From positions 1-52,769 of the forward strand of contig JBDRDD010000002.1 of assembly GCA_043821115.1 (NCBI GenBank): a DNA stretch of 52,769 nt, in the 5' to 3' direction. The notes under the pieces are model-generated. The model searched no databases. It was given only the letters and a program-made list of their open reading frames with translations, and had not been told where the DNA came from. The DNA is from JBDRDD01 sp043821115. Lineage in GTDB: Bacteria; CAYTYR01; UBA6262; DAOVJB01. The position numbers and the translations under genes were made by a program. Positions 34,152 through 43,002 of the stretch are shown piece by piece (the first letter of the stretch is position 1; each line of letters opens with the position of its first letter).

Positions 34152-34505
34152 ATGACTTCGGACAACCAGGAAAGAAGACAAAGTAAACGTAAATATTTTA
34201 CAGTTCCCATTTGCTACAAGAGAGTCTCTGAAAGCGGTGAGGGAACTCTTGCTCCGGTTAAGGATATAAGCGAGGGGGGTATTGGTTTTCTGGCGTTAGA
34301 ATACGTTCCTCCAAAAACGGACTTGGTGTTAAAAGTTTTTCTTCCAGGATTTAATGAACCCGTCGAATCAAAAGGAACAGTAGTATGGGTAAAAAGGGAG
34401 GAACCATATAGTGAGGATTATGCACTCTTCAATATAGGGGTTCAGTTTACCCAGCTCTCTGACAAATTCAAAGAGCTTATCTCTAGCTTTGTTACTGCTT
34501 TATAG
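34152..34505 (+). CDS. PilZ domain protein (cyclic-di-GMP receptor)
   Basis: This 117-residue single-domain protein has both cyclic-di-GMP binding motifs: the RxxxR-like RRQSKR at about 8-13 and the DISEGGIGF (D/N-x-S-x-x-G) at about 38-46. The remainder is the beta barrel typical of PilZ, with TVVWVKREE and a final NIGVQFTQLS strand and helix. It probably relays cyclic-di-GMP levels to a partner protein. Two HD-GYP phosphodiesterases are in the same window. A GGGGGTG site precedes the ATG. Confidence 0.9.
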   Translation: MTSDNQERRQSKRKYFTVPICYKRVSESGEGTLAPVKDISEGGIGFLALEYVPPKTDLVLKVFLPGFNEPVESKGTVVWVKREEPYSEDYALFNIGVQFTQLSDKFKELISSFVTAL

Positions 34506-34572
34506 AAATCCATTCTTGCCTATTCAGGCACAAGTCTAAAATAGATTGAGATTTGAGTGTTATGGGGGGATT

Positions 34573-35220
34573 ATGCTTGTCGTGGGTCTCACAGGTGGAA
34601 TTGCTGCGGGAAAGAGCACGGTTCTGGAGATGTTTAAGGAGTTAGGATCCAAAACTGTTGATGCGGATGTTATCGCTCACAAGGTTCTCGCGCCCAAGAC
34701 TGAAGTATGGAAGAAGCTTATTGATTATTTCGGTAGAAGAGTATTAGATAAGGATCTTAATATACAGCGCGACAAAATAGCCGACATAGTTTTCGAAGAT
34801 TACAAAGAACTAAACGTCCTTAACCAGATAACACACCCCCCGATTATTAAAGAGATAAAAGCAAAGATAGATGAATATATAAAAGATTCCAAGGATAAAG
34901 AAGAGATTGTAATAGTTGATGCACCTCTTTTGTTTGAATCCTACATAGCTCCCCTCATGGATCAGATTATAGTTATTACAATTCCGGCTGGGACCCAGAT
35001 GCAGAGATTAATTAGAAGAAGCGGACTGGATTATTCCAAGGCTAAAATACGGGTACAGGCACAGATGCCACAGAATGATAAGACACAGTACGCGAATTAT
35101 ATCATAAACGGTAAGGATAAACCCGCAAAAATAAAAGAGGAAGTAAAGAATATCTGGCAGGAACTCCGCGCCCAGAGCGCAAAAACACAGGTGCCGAAGA
35201 TTAGCAAGATTTACTTTTAA
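34573..35220 (+). CDS. coaE: Dephospho-CoA kinase
   Basis: CoaE phosphorylates dephospho-CoA in the last step of coenzyme A synthesis. At about 215 residues it has the P-loop GLTGGIAAGKST (5-16), the VDADVIAHKVL substrate segment, IVDAPLLFES and RLIRRSGLDYSKAKIRVQAQ. I start at the ATG at 34573, after GGGGGGA, because the P-loop normally lies within the first 20 residues; the frame extends nine codons upstream to a TTG. The C-terminal 30 residues are basic and variable. Confidence 0.94.
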   Translation: MLVVGLTGGIAAGKSTVLEMFKELGSKTVDADVIAHKVLAPKTEVWKKLIDYFGRRVLDKDLNIQRDKIADIVFEDYKELNVLNQITHPPIIKEIKAKIDEYIKDSKDKEEIVIVDAPLLFESYIAPLMDQIIVITIPAGTQMQRLIRRSGLDYSKAKIRVQAQMPQNDKTQYANYIINGKDKPAKIKEEVKNIWQELRAQSAKTQVPKISKIYF

Positions 35221-35399
35221 TCCAAGCCCCTATCGGAACATTATTTTTTTTCCGATCTGTCCAGCCTAAGTAACAGCATGAAAAAATCCCATTTATTTAA
35301 CCAGTCGTATAAGCAAGTATTTACTCAAAAAAATATTTATAACTAAATGTATTTTGTTTCTTAGCAGTAAAGCAAGATATATGTTCAAGGAGGAATCTC

Positions 35400-36656
35400 A
35401 TGGATATGGCGGCACTCGCCAAGAAGACGATCGTGGAGCTTTCCGAGATCGCGAAGGAATTAAAAGTAGAGAGCATAAGCGGACTGAAGAAGCAGGAGCT
35501 AATCTTCAAGGTGCTGCAGGCACAGACGGAAAAGAACGGCCTCATTTTTGACGAGGGTGTGCTGGAGATACTTCCTGACGGCTTCGGCTTCCTGCGTTCC
35601 CCCAACTATAACTACCTGGCGGGACCGGATGATATCTATGTCTCACCATCACAGATAAGGCGCTTTGACCTCAAAAAAGGTGATACGATATCGGGACAGG
35701 TGCGGCCGCCCAAAGAGGGAGAAAGATATTTTGCACTTCTTCGTGTTGAGGCAGTGAATTCACGAAACCCCGATGAATCTAAGAACAGGATATTATTCGA
35801 CAACCTCACACCCTTATACCCTCAGGAAAAGATTGACCTTGAAGGTCCTAAGACAGAAGAGGTTGCTATGCGCATAATGAACCTGCTGACACCCATAGGG
35901 AAAGGACAGAGGGGCCTCATAGTGTCGCCCCCAAGGGCTGGAAAAACAATGCTGCTGCAGAAGATTGCAAATGCCATCACGGCAAGCCACCCTGAGATAT
36001 TCCTGATAGTACTCTTAATTGACGAGCGTCCGGAAGAAGTTACCGATATGCAGCGTTCTGTAAAAGGAGAAGTTATATCTTCAACTTTCGATGAACCCGC
36101 CGAAAGACATATTCAGGTTGCGGAAATGGTGATAGAGAAGGCAAAAAGGATAGTGGAACAGAAGAGGGACGTTGTTGTCCTGCTTGACAGCATCACCCGC
36201 CTGGCACGAGCTTATAATTCCACAGTTCCCCCGAGCGGTAAAGTGCTATCAGGAGGAGTTGACTCCAACGCGCTTCAGAGGCCGAAACGCTTTTTCGGTG
36301 CCGCCCGTAATATAGAGGAAGGCGGAAGTCTCACTATTATGGCGACAGCTCTTGTTGAGACCGGAAGCCGTATGGACGAGGTAATTTTCGAAGAATTCAA
36401 GGGAACGGGTAATATGGAGATAATTCTCGATAGGAAGATGGTGGACAAAAGGGTATTCCCGGCTATTGATATCAACCGCTCAGGGACCAGGAAAGAGGAG
36501 CTGCTCCTTACTCCTGATGAGCTCAACAAGGTCTGGATACTGCGCAAAATACTCAATTCTCTCGGAGGGGTTGAAGCCATGGAACTTCTCAAAAGTAAGC
36601 TCAAGGCGACCAAGAATAACAAGGACTTCCTTAAGTCCATGGAAATTAATGATTGA
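35400..36656 (+). CDS. rho: Transcription termination factor Rho
   Basis: This is the 418-residue hexameric RNA helicase that ends transcription. The N-terminal helix bundle (about 1-45) is followed by the RNA-binding cold-shock-like domain (LPDGFGFLRSPNYNYL, about 58-75). Walker A is SPPRAGKTMLL with K182, Walker B is VVVLLDSITRLARAYN, and the Q/R-loop regions SGKVLSGGVDSNALQRPKRF are intact. No insertion domain is present. A strong AAGGAGG site precedes the ATG. The 179 bases upstream of it are A/T-rich with no structure I would name. The stop overlaps the -35 of the rpmE promoter. Confidence 0.97.
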   Translation: MDMAALAKKTIVELSEIAKELKVESISGLKKQELIFKVLQAQTEKNGLIFDEGVLEILPDGFGFLRSPNYNYLAGPDDIYVSPSQIRRFDLKKGDTISGQVRPPKEGERYFALLRVEAVNSRNPDESKNRILFDNLTPLYPQEKIDLEGPKTEEVAMRIMNLLTPIGKGQRGLIVSPPRAGKTMLLQKIANAITASHPEIFLIVLLIDERPEEVTDMQRSVKGEVISSTFDEPAERHIQVAEMVIEKAKRIVEQKRDVVVLLDSITRLARAYNSTVPPSGKVLSGGVDSNALQRPKRFFGAARNIEEGGSLTIMATALVETGSRMDEVIFEEFKGTGNMEIILDRKMVDKRVFPAIDINRSGTRKEELLLTPDELNKVWILRKILNSLGGVEAMELLKSKLKATKNNKDFLKSMEIND

Positions 36657-36680
36657 CAAATTTTCTGAATATGGTATACT
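36653..36680 (+). promoter_or_regulatory. Promoter for rpmE, overlapping the rho stop codon
   Basis: TTGACA (36653-36658), a 16-base spacer and TATACT (36675-36680). The -35 includes the rho TGA stop (36654-36656). The rpmE ATG is at 36736, giving a leader of about 50 bases. Confidence 0.7.
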
Positions 36681-36735
36681 TAAAAAACGTGATGTTTAAA
36701 TAATATAATATATATGCGAACAGGGGGAGCAGTTA

Positions 36736-37047
36736 ATGAAGGAAAAGATACATCCTAATTACAAGCAAACAGTTATAAAATGTGCATGTGGTGCTGAATA
36801 CCCCACGGGGTGTACCAAGGAGAATATCCATATTGAAATATGCTCTGCGTGTCATCCGTTCTTTACCGGTAAACAGAAACTCGTTGATACGGCCGGAAGG
36901 GTAGAGAAATTCCAGAAACGTATGGCAAAGAAGAAGACAACAGTTCGTTCCAAGAAGGCTAAGAAGAGCGCAACAAGAGAGAGAAAAAAGGGAACCGCTA
37001 AAAAGAAAACTACAAAAGCCAGCGGAGCTAAAAGTGAAAGCAAGTAG
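36736..37047 (+). CDS. rpmE: 50S ribosomal protein L31 with a long basic C-terminal tail
   Basis: This ribosomal protein is at the subunit interface. The core (1-about 66) has the zinc-type L31 cysteines: CACG at 16-19 and CSACHPFFTGKQ with Cys at 37 and 40, then GRVEKFQKR. Standard L31 is about 65-75 residues; here an extra tail of about 37 residues is almost entirely Lys, Arg, Thr, Ala and Ser (for example KKAKKSATRERKKG). Such tails can bind RNA. The four Cys show it is the zinc-containing rather than the zinc-free paralogue. It has its own promoter and terminator, so ribosomal protein supply is uncoupled from rho. Confidence 0.95.
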   Translation: MKEKIHPNYKQTVIKCACGAEYPTGCTKENIHIEICSACHPFFTGKQKLVDTAGRVEKFQKRMAKKKTTVRSKKAKKSATRERKKGTAKKKTTKASGAKSESK

Positions 37048-37069
37048 CCTCTAGACAATAGGATAGATC

Positions 37070-37102
37070 AAAAGACAGAACCACGGGTTCTGTCTTTTGT
37101 TT
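37070..37102 (+). terminator. Intrinsic terminator after rpmE
   Basis: A perfect 13-bp stem (37070-37082 with 37086-37098) around a three-base ACG loop, with T residues at the end of the right arm and after it (TTTTGTTT). The A-rich left arm makes it likely to work in both directions. It isolates rpmE from prfA. Confidence 0.8.
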
Positions 37103-37147
37103 ATAAAGGTGTTTTAATATTACAGGAAAGTATAAAAGGGCATATAT

Positions 37148-38224
37148 ATGTGGGAAAAACTAACTGATATTGAAAAGAGGTGTGAGGAGTTACACGGGTT
37201 GCTCAGCAACCCCGATGTAATTGCCAATAAAGCCGAATTTCAAAAATATACCAAAGAATATTCCGGGATATCAAAGATAGCTGATAAATACAGGGAGTAT
37301 AAAAAAATATCATCAGAACTTGAAAAGGCCAATGAATTGCTAAAAAGCGATGATGCCGAGATAAAGGCTCTGGCCAGGGAAGAGATAAATAGCCTGGGCC
37401 AGCAGAAACATCTCATTGAAGAGGAGCTGGGCAGGATGCTTATCCCCCCGGATCCCTTTGACGAGAAGAATACCATAATTGAAATAAGGGCTGGAACGGG
37501 TGGGGATGAAGCTGCCCTTTTTGCCGCTGATCTTTTCAGGATGTATGTTCGCTATGCTGAGAAGAAGAGGTGGAAGACAAGTACAATCACATCGCATCCT
37601 TCTGAGCTCGGAGGATTCAAGGAGGTTGTGTTTCTGATTGAAGGGGAAAGGGCCTACAGTCACTTTAAGTATGAACGAGGGGTGCACAGGGTGCAGAGGG
37701 TTCCTACAACCGAGACAGGAGGAAGAATACATACCTCAGCTGTGACGGTCGCTGTTCTTCCCGAGGCCGAGGAGATAGATGTTGTAATAGCCAGCGATGA
37801 TCTTAAAATAGACAGATATTGCTCCTCAGGTCCGGGCGGTCAGAGCGTCAATACAACCTATTCGGCTGTTAGGATTACACATCTCCCAACGGGCATAGTG
37901 GTGCAGTGTCAGGATGAACGTTCCCAGCTCAAGAACAAAGAGAAGGCAATGAAGGTTCTAAAATCCCATATCCTGGTAAGGGCCAAAGAGGAACAGGATA
38001 AGGAGATTGCGAAGCAGAGAAAGGTACAGGTTGGGAGTGGGGACAGGAGTGAGAAGATAAGAACATATAATTTTCCCCAGGACAGGATAACGGATCACAG
38101 GATAGGTTTGAGTTTACGAAATCTCGAGGACATACTTGCGGGTAATATAGATGAGATTATTGAAAACCTTAAAAAAGCCGAGCAGGAAGAAAAAATGAAG
38201 GAATTAGGCTCTCAACAGGAATAA
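37148..38224 (+). CDS. prfA: Peptide chain release factor 1
   Basis: RF1 recognises UAA and UAG in the ribosomal A site and triggers peptide release. It has 358 residues, a normal length. The GGQ motif is at 230-232 (SGPGGQSVN), the site methylated by PrmC. The codon-recognition motif is P-T-T at 186-188, the PxT form of RF1 rather than the SPF of RF2. prmC follows after three bases, the classic pairing. It starts the long gene array that runs to folC. Confidence 0.97.
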   Translation: MWEKLTDIEKRCEELHGLLSNPDVIANKAEFQKYTKEYSGISKIADKYREYKKISSELEKANELLKSDDAEIKALAREEINSLGQQKHLIEEELGRMLIPPDPFDEKNTIIEIRAGTGGDEAALFAADLFRMYVRYAEKKRWKTSTITSHPSELGGFKEVVFLIEGERAYSHFKYERGVHRVQRVPTTETGGRIHTSAVTVAVLPEAEEIDVVIASDDLKIDRYCSSGPGGQSVNTTYSAVRITHLPTGIVVQCQDERSQLKNKEKAMKVLKSHILVRAKEEQDKEIAKQRKVQVGSGDRSEKIRTYNFPQDRITDHRIGLSLRNLEDILAGNIDEIIENLKKAEQEEKMKELGSQQE

Positions 38225-38227
38225 CAT

Positions 38228-39151
38228 ATGGTAACTAAAGAAAATACTATTATAATCGATGCTTTGAGAGAGGCCACGGATATACTGCGCAATAACGGTG
38301 TTAATGATCCGGAGCTGGACGCTCAGGTACTGATGGGGTATGCACTTGGGATAGAGCGCATGGAACTTTATCTGAAATTCAGGGAGAATGTATCAGAAGA
38401 TAAGCTAAAACTCTATAAAACGTTGATCAAACGCAGAGCTCAGCGTATACCTGTAAGTTATCTGACTGGTGAGAAGGAATTTATGGGACTTTCATTTTCT
38501 GTTTCTGAGGATGTTCTTATACCTAGGCCTGAAACAGAGTTGCTGGTTGAGGCCGTTATACACAAGATTATTGGCAGATCAGTGCTCGCAAGCACCAATT
38601 CGTCCGGAGGTATAAAGAGGTCAGAGGACGAGATAAGCTTACTTGATATAGGAACAGGCTGCGGTAATATTGCCGTCTCTCTCGCGAAGTTTATACCATC
38701 TTCAAGAGTATTCGCCGTTGATATATCAGATAAAGCTCTTGATATTGCCAGAAAGAATGCCAGGCGTCACGGGGTTGACGGGAAAATAACTTTTCTTAAG
38801 GGTGACTTGTTCAATCCACTCGAGAAGGTTGTCTCTTATGGTAGTATTGACTGTATAGTTTCCAATCCTCCTTATATAAAGAGGGATGTTATCGATACAC
38901 TTCAGGCAGAGGTGAGACGAGAACCTCGTCTGGCCCTTGACGGCGATACCGATGGTCTTTCGTTTTACAGGGCAATAGCAAAAAAGTCCGGGGATTATCT
39001 AATATCCGGAGGATATCTTTTAATGGAGATGCCTGCCGAAGATGGGTATGCCATAGATGACATTATAAAAAAGAGCGGGTCTTTTCGCTCTGTCGAGATA
39101 ATAAATGATTACTCGCAAATACAGAGAATAATGATAGCGGAGAGAGCTTAA
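38228..39151 (+). CDS. prmC: Release factor glutamine methyltransferase
   Basis: PrmC methylates the Gln of the GGQ motif in RF1/RF2 using S-adenosylmethionine. The 307-residue protein has a helical N-terminal domain (about 1-85), the LLDIGTGCGNIAVSLA methyl-donor loop (about 138-153) and the catalytic NPPY at 213-216. A short insert near 115-135, rich in Ser and Gly, makes it somewhat longer than the usual 280. It is three bases after prfA, and murA follows with one base between. Confidence 0.95.
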   Translation: MVTKENTIIIDALREATDILRNNGVNDPELDAQVLMGYALGIERMELYLKFRENVSEDKLKLYKTLIKRRAQRIPVSYLTGEKEFMGLSFSVSEDVLIPRPETELLVEAVIHKIIGRSVLASTNSSGGIKRSEDEISLLDIGTGCGNIAVSLAKFIPSSRVFAVDISDKALDIARKNARRHGVDGKITFLKGDLFNPLEKVVSYGSIDCIVSNPPYIKRDVIDTLQAEVRREPRLALDGDTDGLSFYRAIAKKSGDYLISGGYLLMEMPAEDGYAIDDIIKKSGSFRSVEIINDYSQIQRIMIAERA

Positions 39152-39152
39152 A

Positions 39153-40412
39153 ATGGAAAAAATATCAATATTCGGAGGCAGGAAATTATCTGGAGATGTG
39201 GTTATAAGCGGGGCGAAGAACGCCGCGTTGCCTATACTGGTCGCAACGCTTCTTACAGATGATCAGTGCTCGCTCTATAATATTCCGGATTTAAGGGATA
39301 TAAACACTATCATGGAAGTGCTGGGTTCGCTGGGCAAGAAAATATATCGGGAAGGCGACTGTTATATAGCAAGTGCCCCCGATGAGCTTCTACCTGAGGC
39401 TCCTTACGAACTGGTAAGAACTATGCGGGCCTCGGTGCTGGTGCTTGGTCCTCTTCTTGCAAGGCGTTCTGAGGCAAAGGTTGCTCTTCCCGGGGGCTGT
39501 GCGATAGGTCTTCGTCCTATAAACCTTCATCTGAAGGGTTTTGAGAAGCTGGGTGCCGAGGTTTCAATAAAAGAGGGGTATGTGCTGGTTTCCGCTTCAA
39601 AACTTAAAGGTGCTAATATCTACCTGGATCTTCCCAGCGTGGGGGCTACGGAGAACATAATGATGGCCGCGGTTCTGGCTGAGGGAAAGACAATTATAGA
39701 AAATGCGGCATGCGAGCCTGAGATAGTGGACCTGGCCAACTTTCTAAATAAAATGGGTGCCAATATACAAGGCATGGGAACAAGTGTAATAAAAATAGAT
39801 GGCGTAAAACGCCTAAAAGGTGTACAGTATACAATAATACCGGATCGCATAGAAGCTGGCACCTTCATGGTTGCCGGAGCTGTAACCAGAGGGGATATCC
39901 GCCTTAAGAACATAATGCCGGCTCACCTTCATTCCGTGACGGAAAAGCTGCGTGAAGCCGGGGTGGAAGTTGAGGTTGAAAAGGGTGATAATACTCTGGT
40001 TGTAAAAGCCAACGGGGAGCTTAAGCCGATTGGTATAAAAACAATGCCTTTTCCGGGTTTTCCCACGGATATGCAGGCACAGTTTATGGCGCTTATGTGT
40101 GTTACCAAGGGAACAAGTGTTATTACCGAGACGGTATTCGAGAACCGTTTTATGCATGTGGCGGAGCTGTGCCGAATGGGTGCCAAGGTCACGATAAAGG
40201 GAAACAGTGCTATAGTAAAAGGTGTATCCAAACTAAGCGGTGCTCCTGTTATGGCGACTGACCTAAGAGCCAGCGCGGCCCTTGTCATAGCCGGACTCGT
40301 GGCTGAGGGAAAAACTGTGGTATCGCGTGTTTACCACATAGACAGGGGTTATGATAAGATAGAGGATAAGTTAAGCAAGCTTGGAGCCAAGATAAGAAGA
40401 ACGAAGGGATAA
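39153..40412 (+). CDS. murA: UDP-N-acetylglucosamine 1-carboxyvinyltransferase
   Basis: MurA adds enolpyruvate to UDP-GlcNAc, the first committed step of peptidoglycan synthesis, in the cytoplasm. The 419-residue protein has the GAKNAALPIL start and the active-site Cys C116 in LPGGCAIGLRPINLHL. In some lineages this Cys is Asp, giving fosfomycin resistance; here the sensitive Cys form is seen. GFPTDMQAQFMAL and the final RGYDKIEDKLSKLGA are typical. It follows prmC by one base; hisD follows after 26 bases. Confidence 0.97.
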   Translation: MEKISIFGGRKLSGDVVISGAKNAALPILVATLLTDDQCSLYNIPDLRDINTIMEVLGSLGKKIYREGDCYIASAPDELLPEAPYELVRTMRASVLVLGPLLARRSEAKVALPGGCAIGLRPINLHLKGFEKLGAEVSIKEGYVLVSASKLKGANIYLDLPSVGATENIMMAAVLAEGKTIIENAACEPEIVDLANFLNKMGANIQGMGTSVIKIDGVKRLKGVQYTIIPDRIEAGTFMVAGAVTRGDIRLKNIMPAHLHSVTEKLREAGVEVEVEKGDNTLVVKANGELKPIGIKTMPFPGFPTDMQAQFMALMCVTKGTSVITETVFENRFMHVAELCRMGAKVTIKGNSAIVKGVSKLSGAPVMATDLRASAALVIAGLVAEGKTVVSRVYHIDRGYDKIEDKLSKLGAKIRRTKG

Positions 40413-40438
40413 TTTTGTAACAAAATAAGGAGCTCAAT

Positions 40439-41620
40439 ATGTTCCCCGAGCAATTAGAGAAGAAAGTAAGAAAGATTATAAAAGACGTCCGTCTAAAAGG
40501 CGATGATGCACTTATCGACTTCACTAAAAAATTTGACGCTGTCGTGTTAAAACATGAAGAATTGAAAGTCTCTAAATATGATATGAAGCAAGCTTACAAG
40601 AGGGTAGACCGTGATTTTTTAACTGCGGTTCAGACTGCAAAGAAGAATATAAACGCTTTTTATAAAAACAGCAAGGCTAAATCCTGGAAGATGAAAAGTA
40701 AAGGTGTTGAACTGGGCGAGATCTTTAGGCCTATTGACTCAGTTGGTGTATATGTACCTGGAGGGAAGTTCCCATATCCCTCGACTATACTTATGACGGT
40801 GGTCCCCGCAAAGGTAGCGGGTGTCAAGAGGATTGTAGTTGTAACACCCCCAAAGAATATAACTGCCGAGGTTCTTGTGGCGGCTGATATAGCAGGTGTT
40901 GATGAAATGTACAGGGTGGGCGGGGCTCAGGCAATAGCCGCGCTTGCTTACGGAACGCAGGCCATACACAGGGTTGATAAGATAGTGGGCCCGGGGAATT
41001 CCTATGTTGCCTGTGCAAAGCAGAATGTTTTCGGAGATGTCGGGATAGATGTCATAGCCGGACCCAGCGAGGTCGCTGTGATAGCCGATTCAAGTGCCGA
41101 TGCTTCATTTGTGATACAGGACCTGATGGCACAGGTTGAGCACGGCATGGAAGCAAATGCCACGCTTATCACTACCTCAAAGGATCTCGTTGAGCAGGTT
41201 AAAAATAACCTGGTGACCACAAAAGAGAGGGGCGCGAATATAGAGATTATCCTGGTAAAGAGCCTCAGCCGGGCGGCTGATATCGTCAACAATATGGCTC
41301 CCGAACATCTTGAGTTAATAGTCAAGAATCCAAGGGCGCTTTTGCCTAAGATAAGGCATGCCGGGGCTATATTTCTCGGAGCATTTTCACCGGTTGCAGC
41401 AGGAGATTATATCGCGGGACCGAGTCATGTATTGCCGACAGGCGGGGCAGCCAGATTCTCCTCCGGTCTTGGAATAGGGGATTTTATGAAGCGCTCAAGT
41501 GTTATTTACTACACTAAAGAAGCACTAAAGAAGCACGCCAAGGCAATAGAGAAACTTGCAGAGGTTGAAGGATTTACAACTCATGCCCAGACTATAAAAG
41601 TGAGATTTTCTAAAAAGTAA
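40439..41620 (+). CDS. hisD: Histidinol dehydrogenase
   Basis: HisD catalyses the last two steps of histidine synthesis, histidinol to histidine, with NAD+ and zinc. The 393-residue protein lacks about 30 residues of the usual N-terminus (typical length about 430). VGVYVPGGKFPYPSTILM, GGAQAIAALAYGT, IAGPSEVAVIAD, the metal and catalytic region QDLMAQVEHG and GPSHVLPTGGAARF are intact. AAGGAG precedes the ATG. It opens a partial histidine cluster (hisD-B-A-I). Confidence 0.95.
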   Translation: MFPEQLEKKVRKIIKDVRLKGDDALIDFTKKFDAVVLKHEELKVSKYDMKQAYKRVDRDFLTAVQTAKKNINAFYKNSKAKSWKMKSKGVELGEIFRPIDSVGVYVPGGKFPYPSTILMTVVPAKVAGVKRIVVVTPPKNITAEVLVAADIAGVDEMYRVGGAQAIAALAYGTQAIHRVDKIVGPGNSYVACAKQNVFGDVGIDVIAGPSEVAVIADSSADASFVIQDLMAQVEHGMEANATLITTSKDLVEQVKNNLVTTKERGANIEIILVKSLSRAADIVNNMAPEHLELIVKNPRALLPKIRHAGAIFLGAFSPVAAGDYIAGPSHVLPTGGAARFSSGLGIGDFMKRSSVIYYTKEALKKHAKAIEKLAEVEGFTTHAQTIKVRFSKK

Positions 41621-41634
41621 TAAGGGGGGTTCAT

Positions 41635-42240
41635 ATGAAAAAAAGAACTCATAAAGGATCGAGAAAGACCAGTGAAACCAACATTAAGTGGGAGATAAGC
41701 CTTGACGGTTCAGGAAAGAGCAAAATTAACACCGGTATTGCTTTTCTGGATCACATGCTTACGCTTTTTGCAAAGCACGGCCTTTTTGATCTAAAGATCG
41801 ATGCAAAGGGAGACCTGGAAGTTGATATCCACCATACAAACGAAGATATAGGGCTTTGCCTTGGAGAGGCAGTGAAACAGGCGCTGGGAGATAAAAAGGG
41901 GATAAAACGATTTGCTACAGTCTTTGTTCCCATGGATGAAGCGTTAGCAAGAGTAGTTATGGATATTAGCGGTAGACCGTCGTTAACTTTTAATCAGACC
42001 GGTGGCCATGTGCATGATAAAGAAGAATCAAAAGAAGAATATACCTTAATAGATGCAAAGCATTTCCTTTACTCTTTTTGCAATAGAAGCGGGATAAATA
42101 TGCATATAGATATAAAATACGGTGAGGATTTACATCATATGTTAGAGGCTACTTTTAAGGCCTTTGGAAAAGCGTTAGATGAGGCTACTCAGATTGACCC
42201 CAGGGTAAAAGGGATACCTTCTACAAAAGGAAAATTATAA
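41635..42240 (+). CDS. hisB: Imidazoleglycerol-phosphate dehydratase
   Basis: This 201-residue manganese enzyme dehydrates imidazoleglycerol phosphate to imidazoleacetol phosphate. The paired metal motifs HHTNEDIG and HHMLEATFKAFGKAL are present, and FLDHMLTLFAKHG is typical. It is monofunctional: the histidinol-phosphatase domain fused in E. coli HisB is absent. A GGGGGG site precedes the ATG. HisC, which would use its product, is not in this window. Confidence 0.96.
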   Translation: MKKRTHKGSRKTSETNIKWEISLDGSGKSKINTGIAFLDHMLTLFAKHGLFDLKIDAKGDLEVDIHHTNEDIGLCLGEAVKQALGDKKGIKRFATVFVPMDEALARVVMDISGRPSLTFNQTGGHVHDKEESKEEYTLIDAKHFLYSFCNRSGINMHIDIKYGEDLHHMLEATFKAFGKALDEATQIDPRVKGIPSTKGKL

Positions 42241-42259
42241 GTAATTACTGGAGGATTTT

Positions 42260-42985
42260 ATGATTGTCATACCAGCGATTGACCTGCGTGGTGGACAATG
42301 TGTTAGGTTAGAACAGGGAAAGCTTGAAAAAGAAACCGTCTTTTCACGCGATCCTGTTTTTATGGCCAAGCTTTGGCAGGCTGAAGGCGCCAAGATGATA
42401 CACGTGGTTGATCTTGACGGAGCCTTTTCGGGTGTCTCTCAGAATACAAGGATGATAAAGAAGATCGTGCGTTCTGTAAACATACCTGTTGAATTGGGCG
42501 GTGGGATAAGGAGTTTAAAGATCATAAGAAAACTCCTGTCCAAGGACATAAACAGGGTAATTCTTGGTACGGTTGCAGTGTATGATCCGAGTCTTGTGCG
42601 AAAAGCTATCGATGAGTTTGGTCGAAGGATTGTTGTGGGTATTGACGCCTATGAGGGCAAAGTTGCCATAGCAGGGTGGAAGGACATAACGGCTGTGGAT
42701 GCTATAGATCTGGCCAGGAAACTCGAGAACTGGGGAATAAGCGAGATAATATTTACGGATATAAGCAAGGATGGTATGATGCAGGGTCCTAATGTATCCA
42801 GCATAAAGAAAATGGCCAAGGCGATCAATATTCCACTTATCGTTTCAGGTGGTGTCAGTTCTCTCAAGGATGTAAGGAGAATAAAGAAACTGGAAAAATA
42901 TGGTGTCAGCGGCATGATAATAGGGAAAGCTCTTTATAACGGGGCTATCAAATTGCGCGAAGCAATAAGAATAACCGAGGAATAA
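42260..42985 (+). CDS. hisA: ProFAR isomerase
   Basis: The 241-residue (beta/alpha)8 enzyme opens the ribose of ProFAR to PRFAR in histidine synthesis. Catalytic D8 lies in PAIDLRGGQCVRL and the second Asp is in FTDISKDGMMQGP. ELGGGIRSL and VSGGVSSLKDV bind phosphate. Actinobacterial PriA does both this and the TrpF reaction, but a separate trpF is present at 47322-47957, so HisA is probably single-function. hisH and hisF, which often sit around hisA, are missing here. Confidence 0.96.
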   Translation: MIVIPAIDLRGGQCVRLEQGKLEKETVFSRDPVFMAKLWQAEGAKMIHVVDLDGAFSGVSQNTRMIKKIVRSVNIPVELGGGIRSLKIIRKLLSKDINRVILGTVAVYDPSLVRKAIDEFGRRIVVGIDAYEGKVAIAGWKDITAVDAIDLARKLENWGISEIIFTDISKDGMMQGPNVSSIKKMAKAINIPLIVSGGVSSLKDVRRIKKLEKYGVSGMIIGKALYNGAIKLREAIRITEE

Positions 42986-43002
42986 CACAAAGGAGTACGC
43001 GG

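Noticed and set aside
34511..34534. Small hairpin after the PilZ gene as a terminator
   Set aside because: The stem is short (TGCCT/AGGCA) and no T-run follows.
35230..35262. Inverted repeat ATCGGA/TCCGAT before rho as a terminator or operator
   Set aside because: The six-base arms enclose the T-run instead of preceding it, and the loop is long; it could easily be chance in A/T-rich sequence.
42260..42985. HisA as a dual HisA/TrpF (PriA) enzyme
   Set aside because: A separate, intact trpF is present at 47322-47957.
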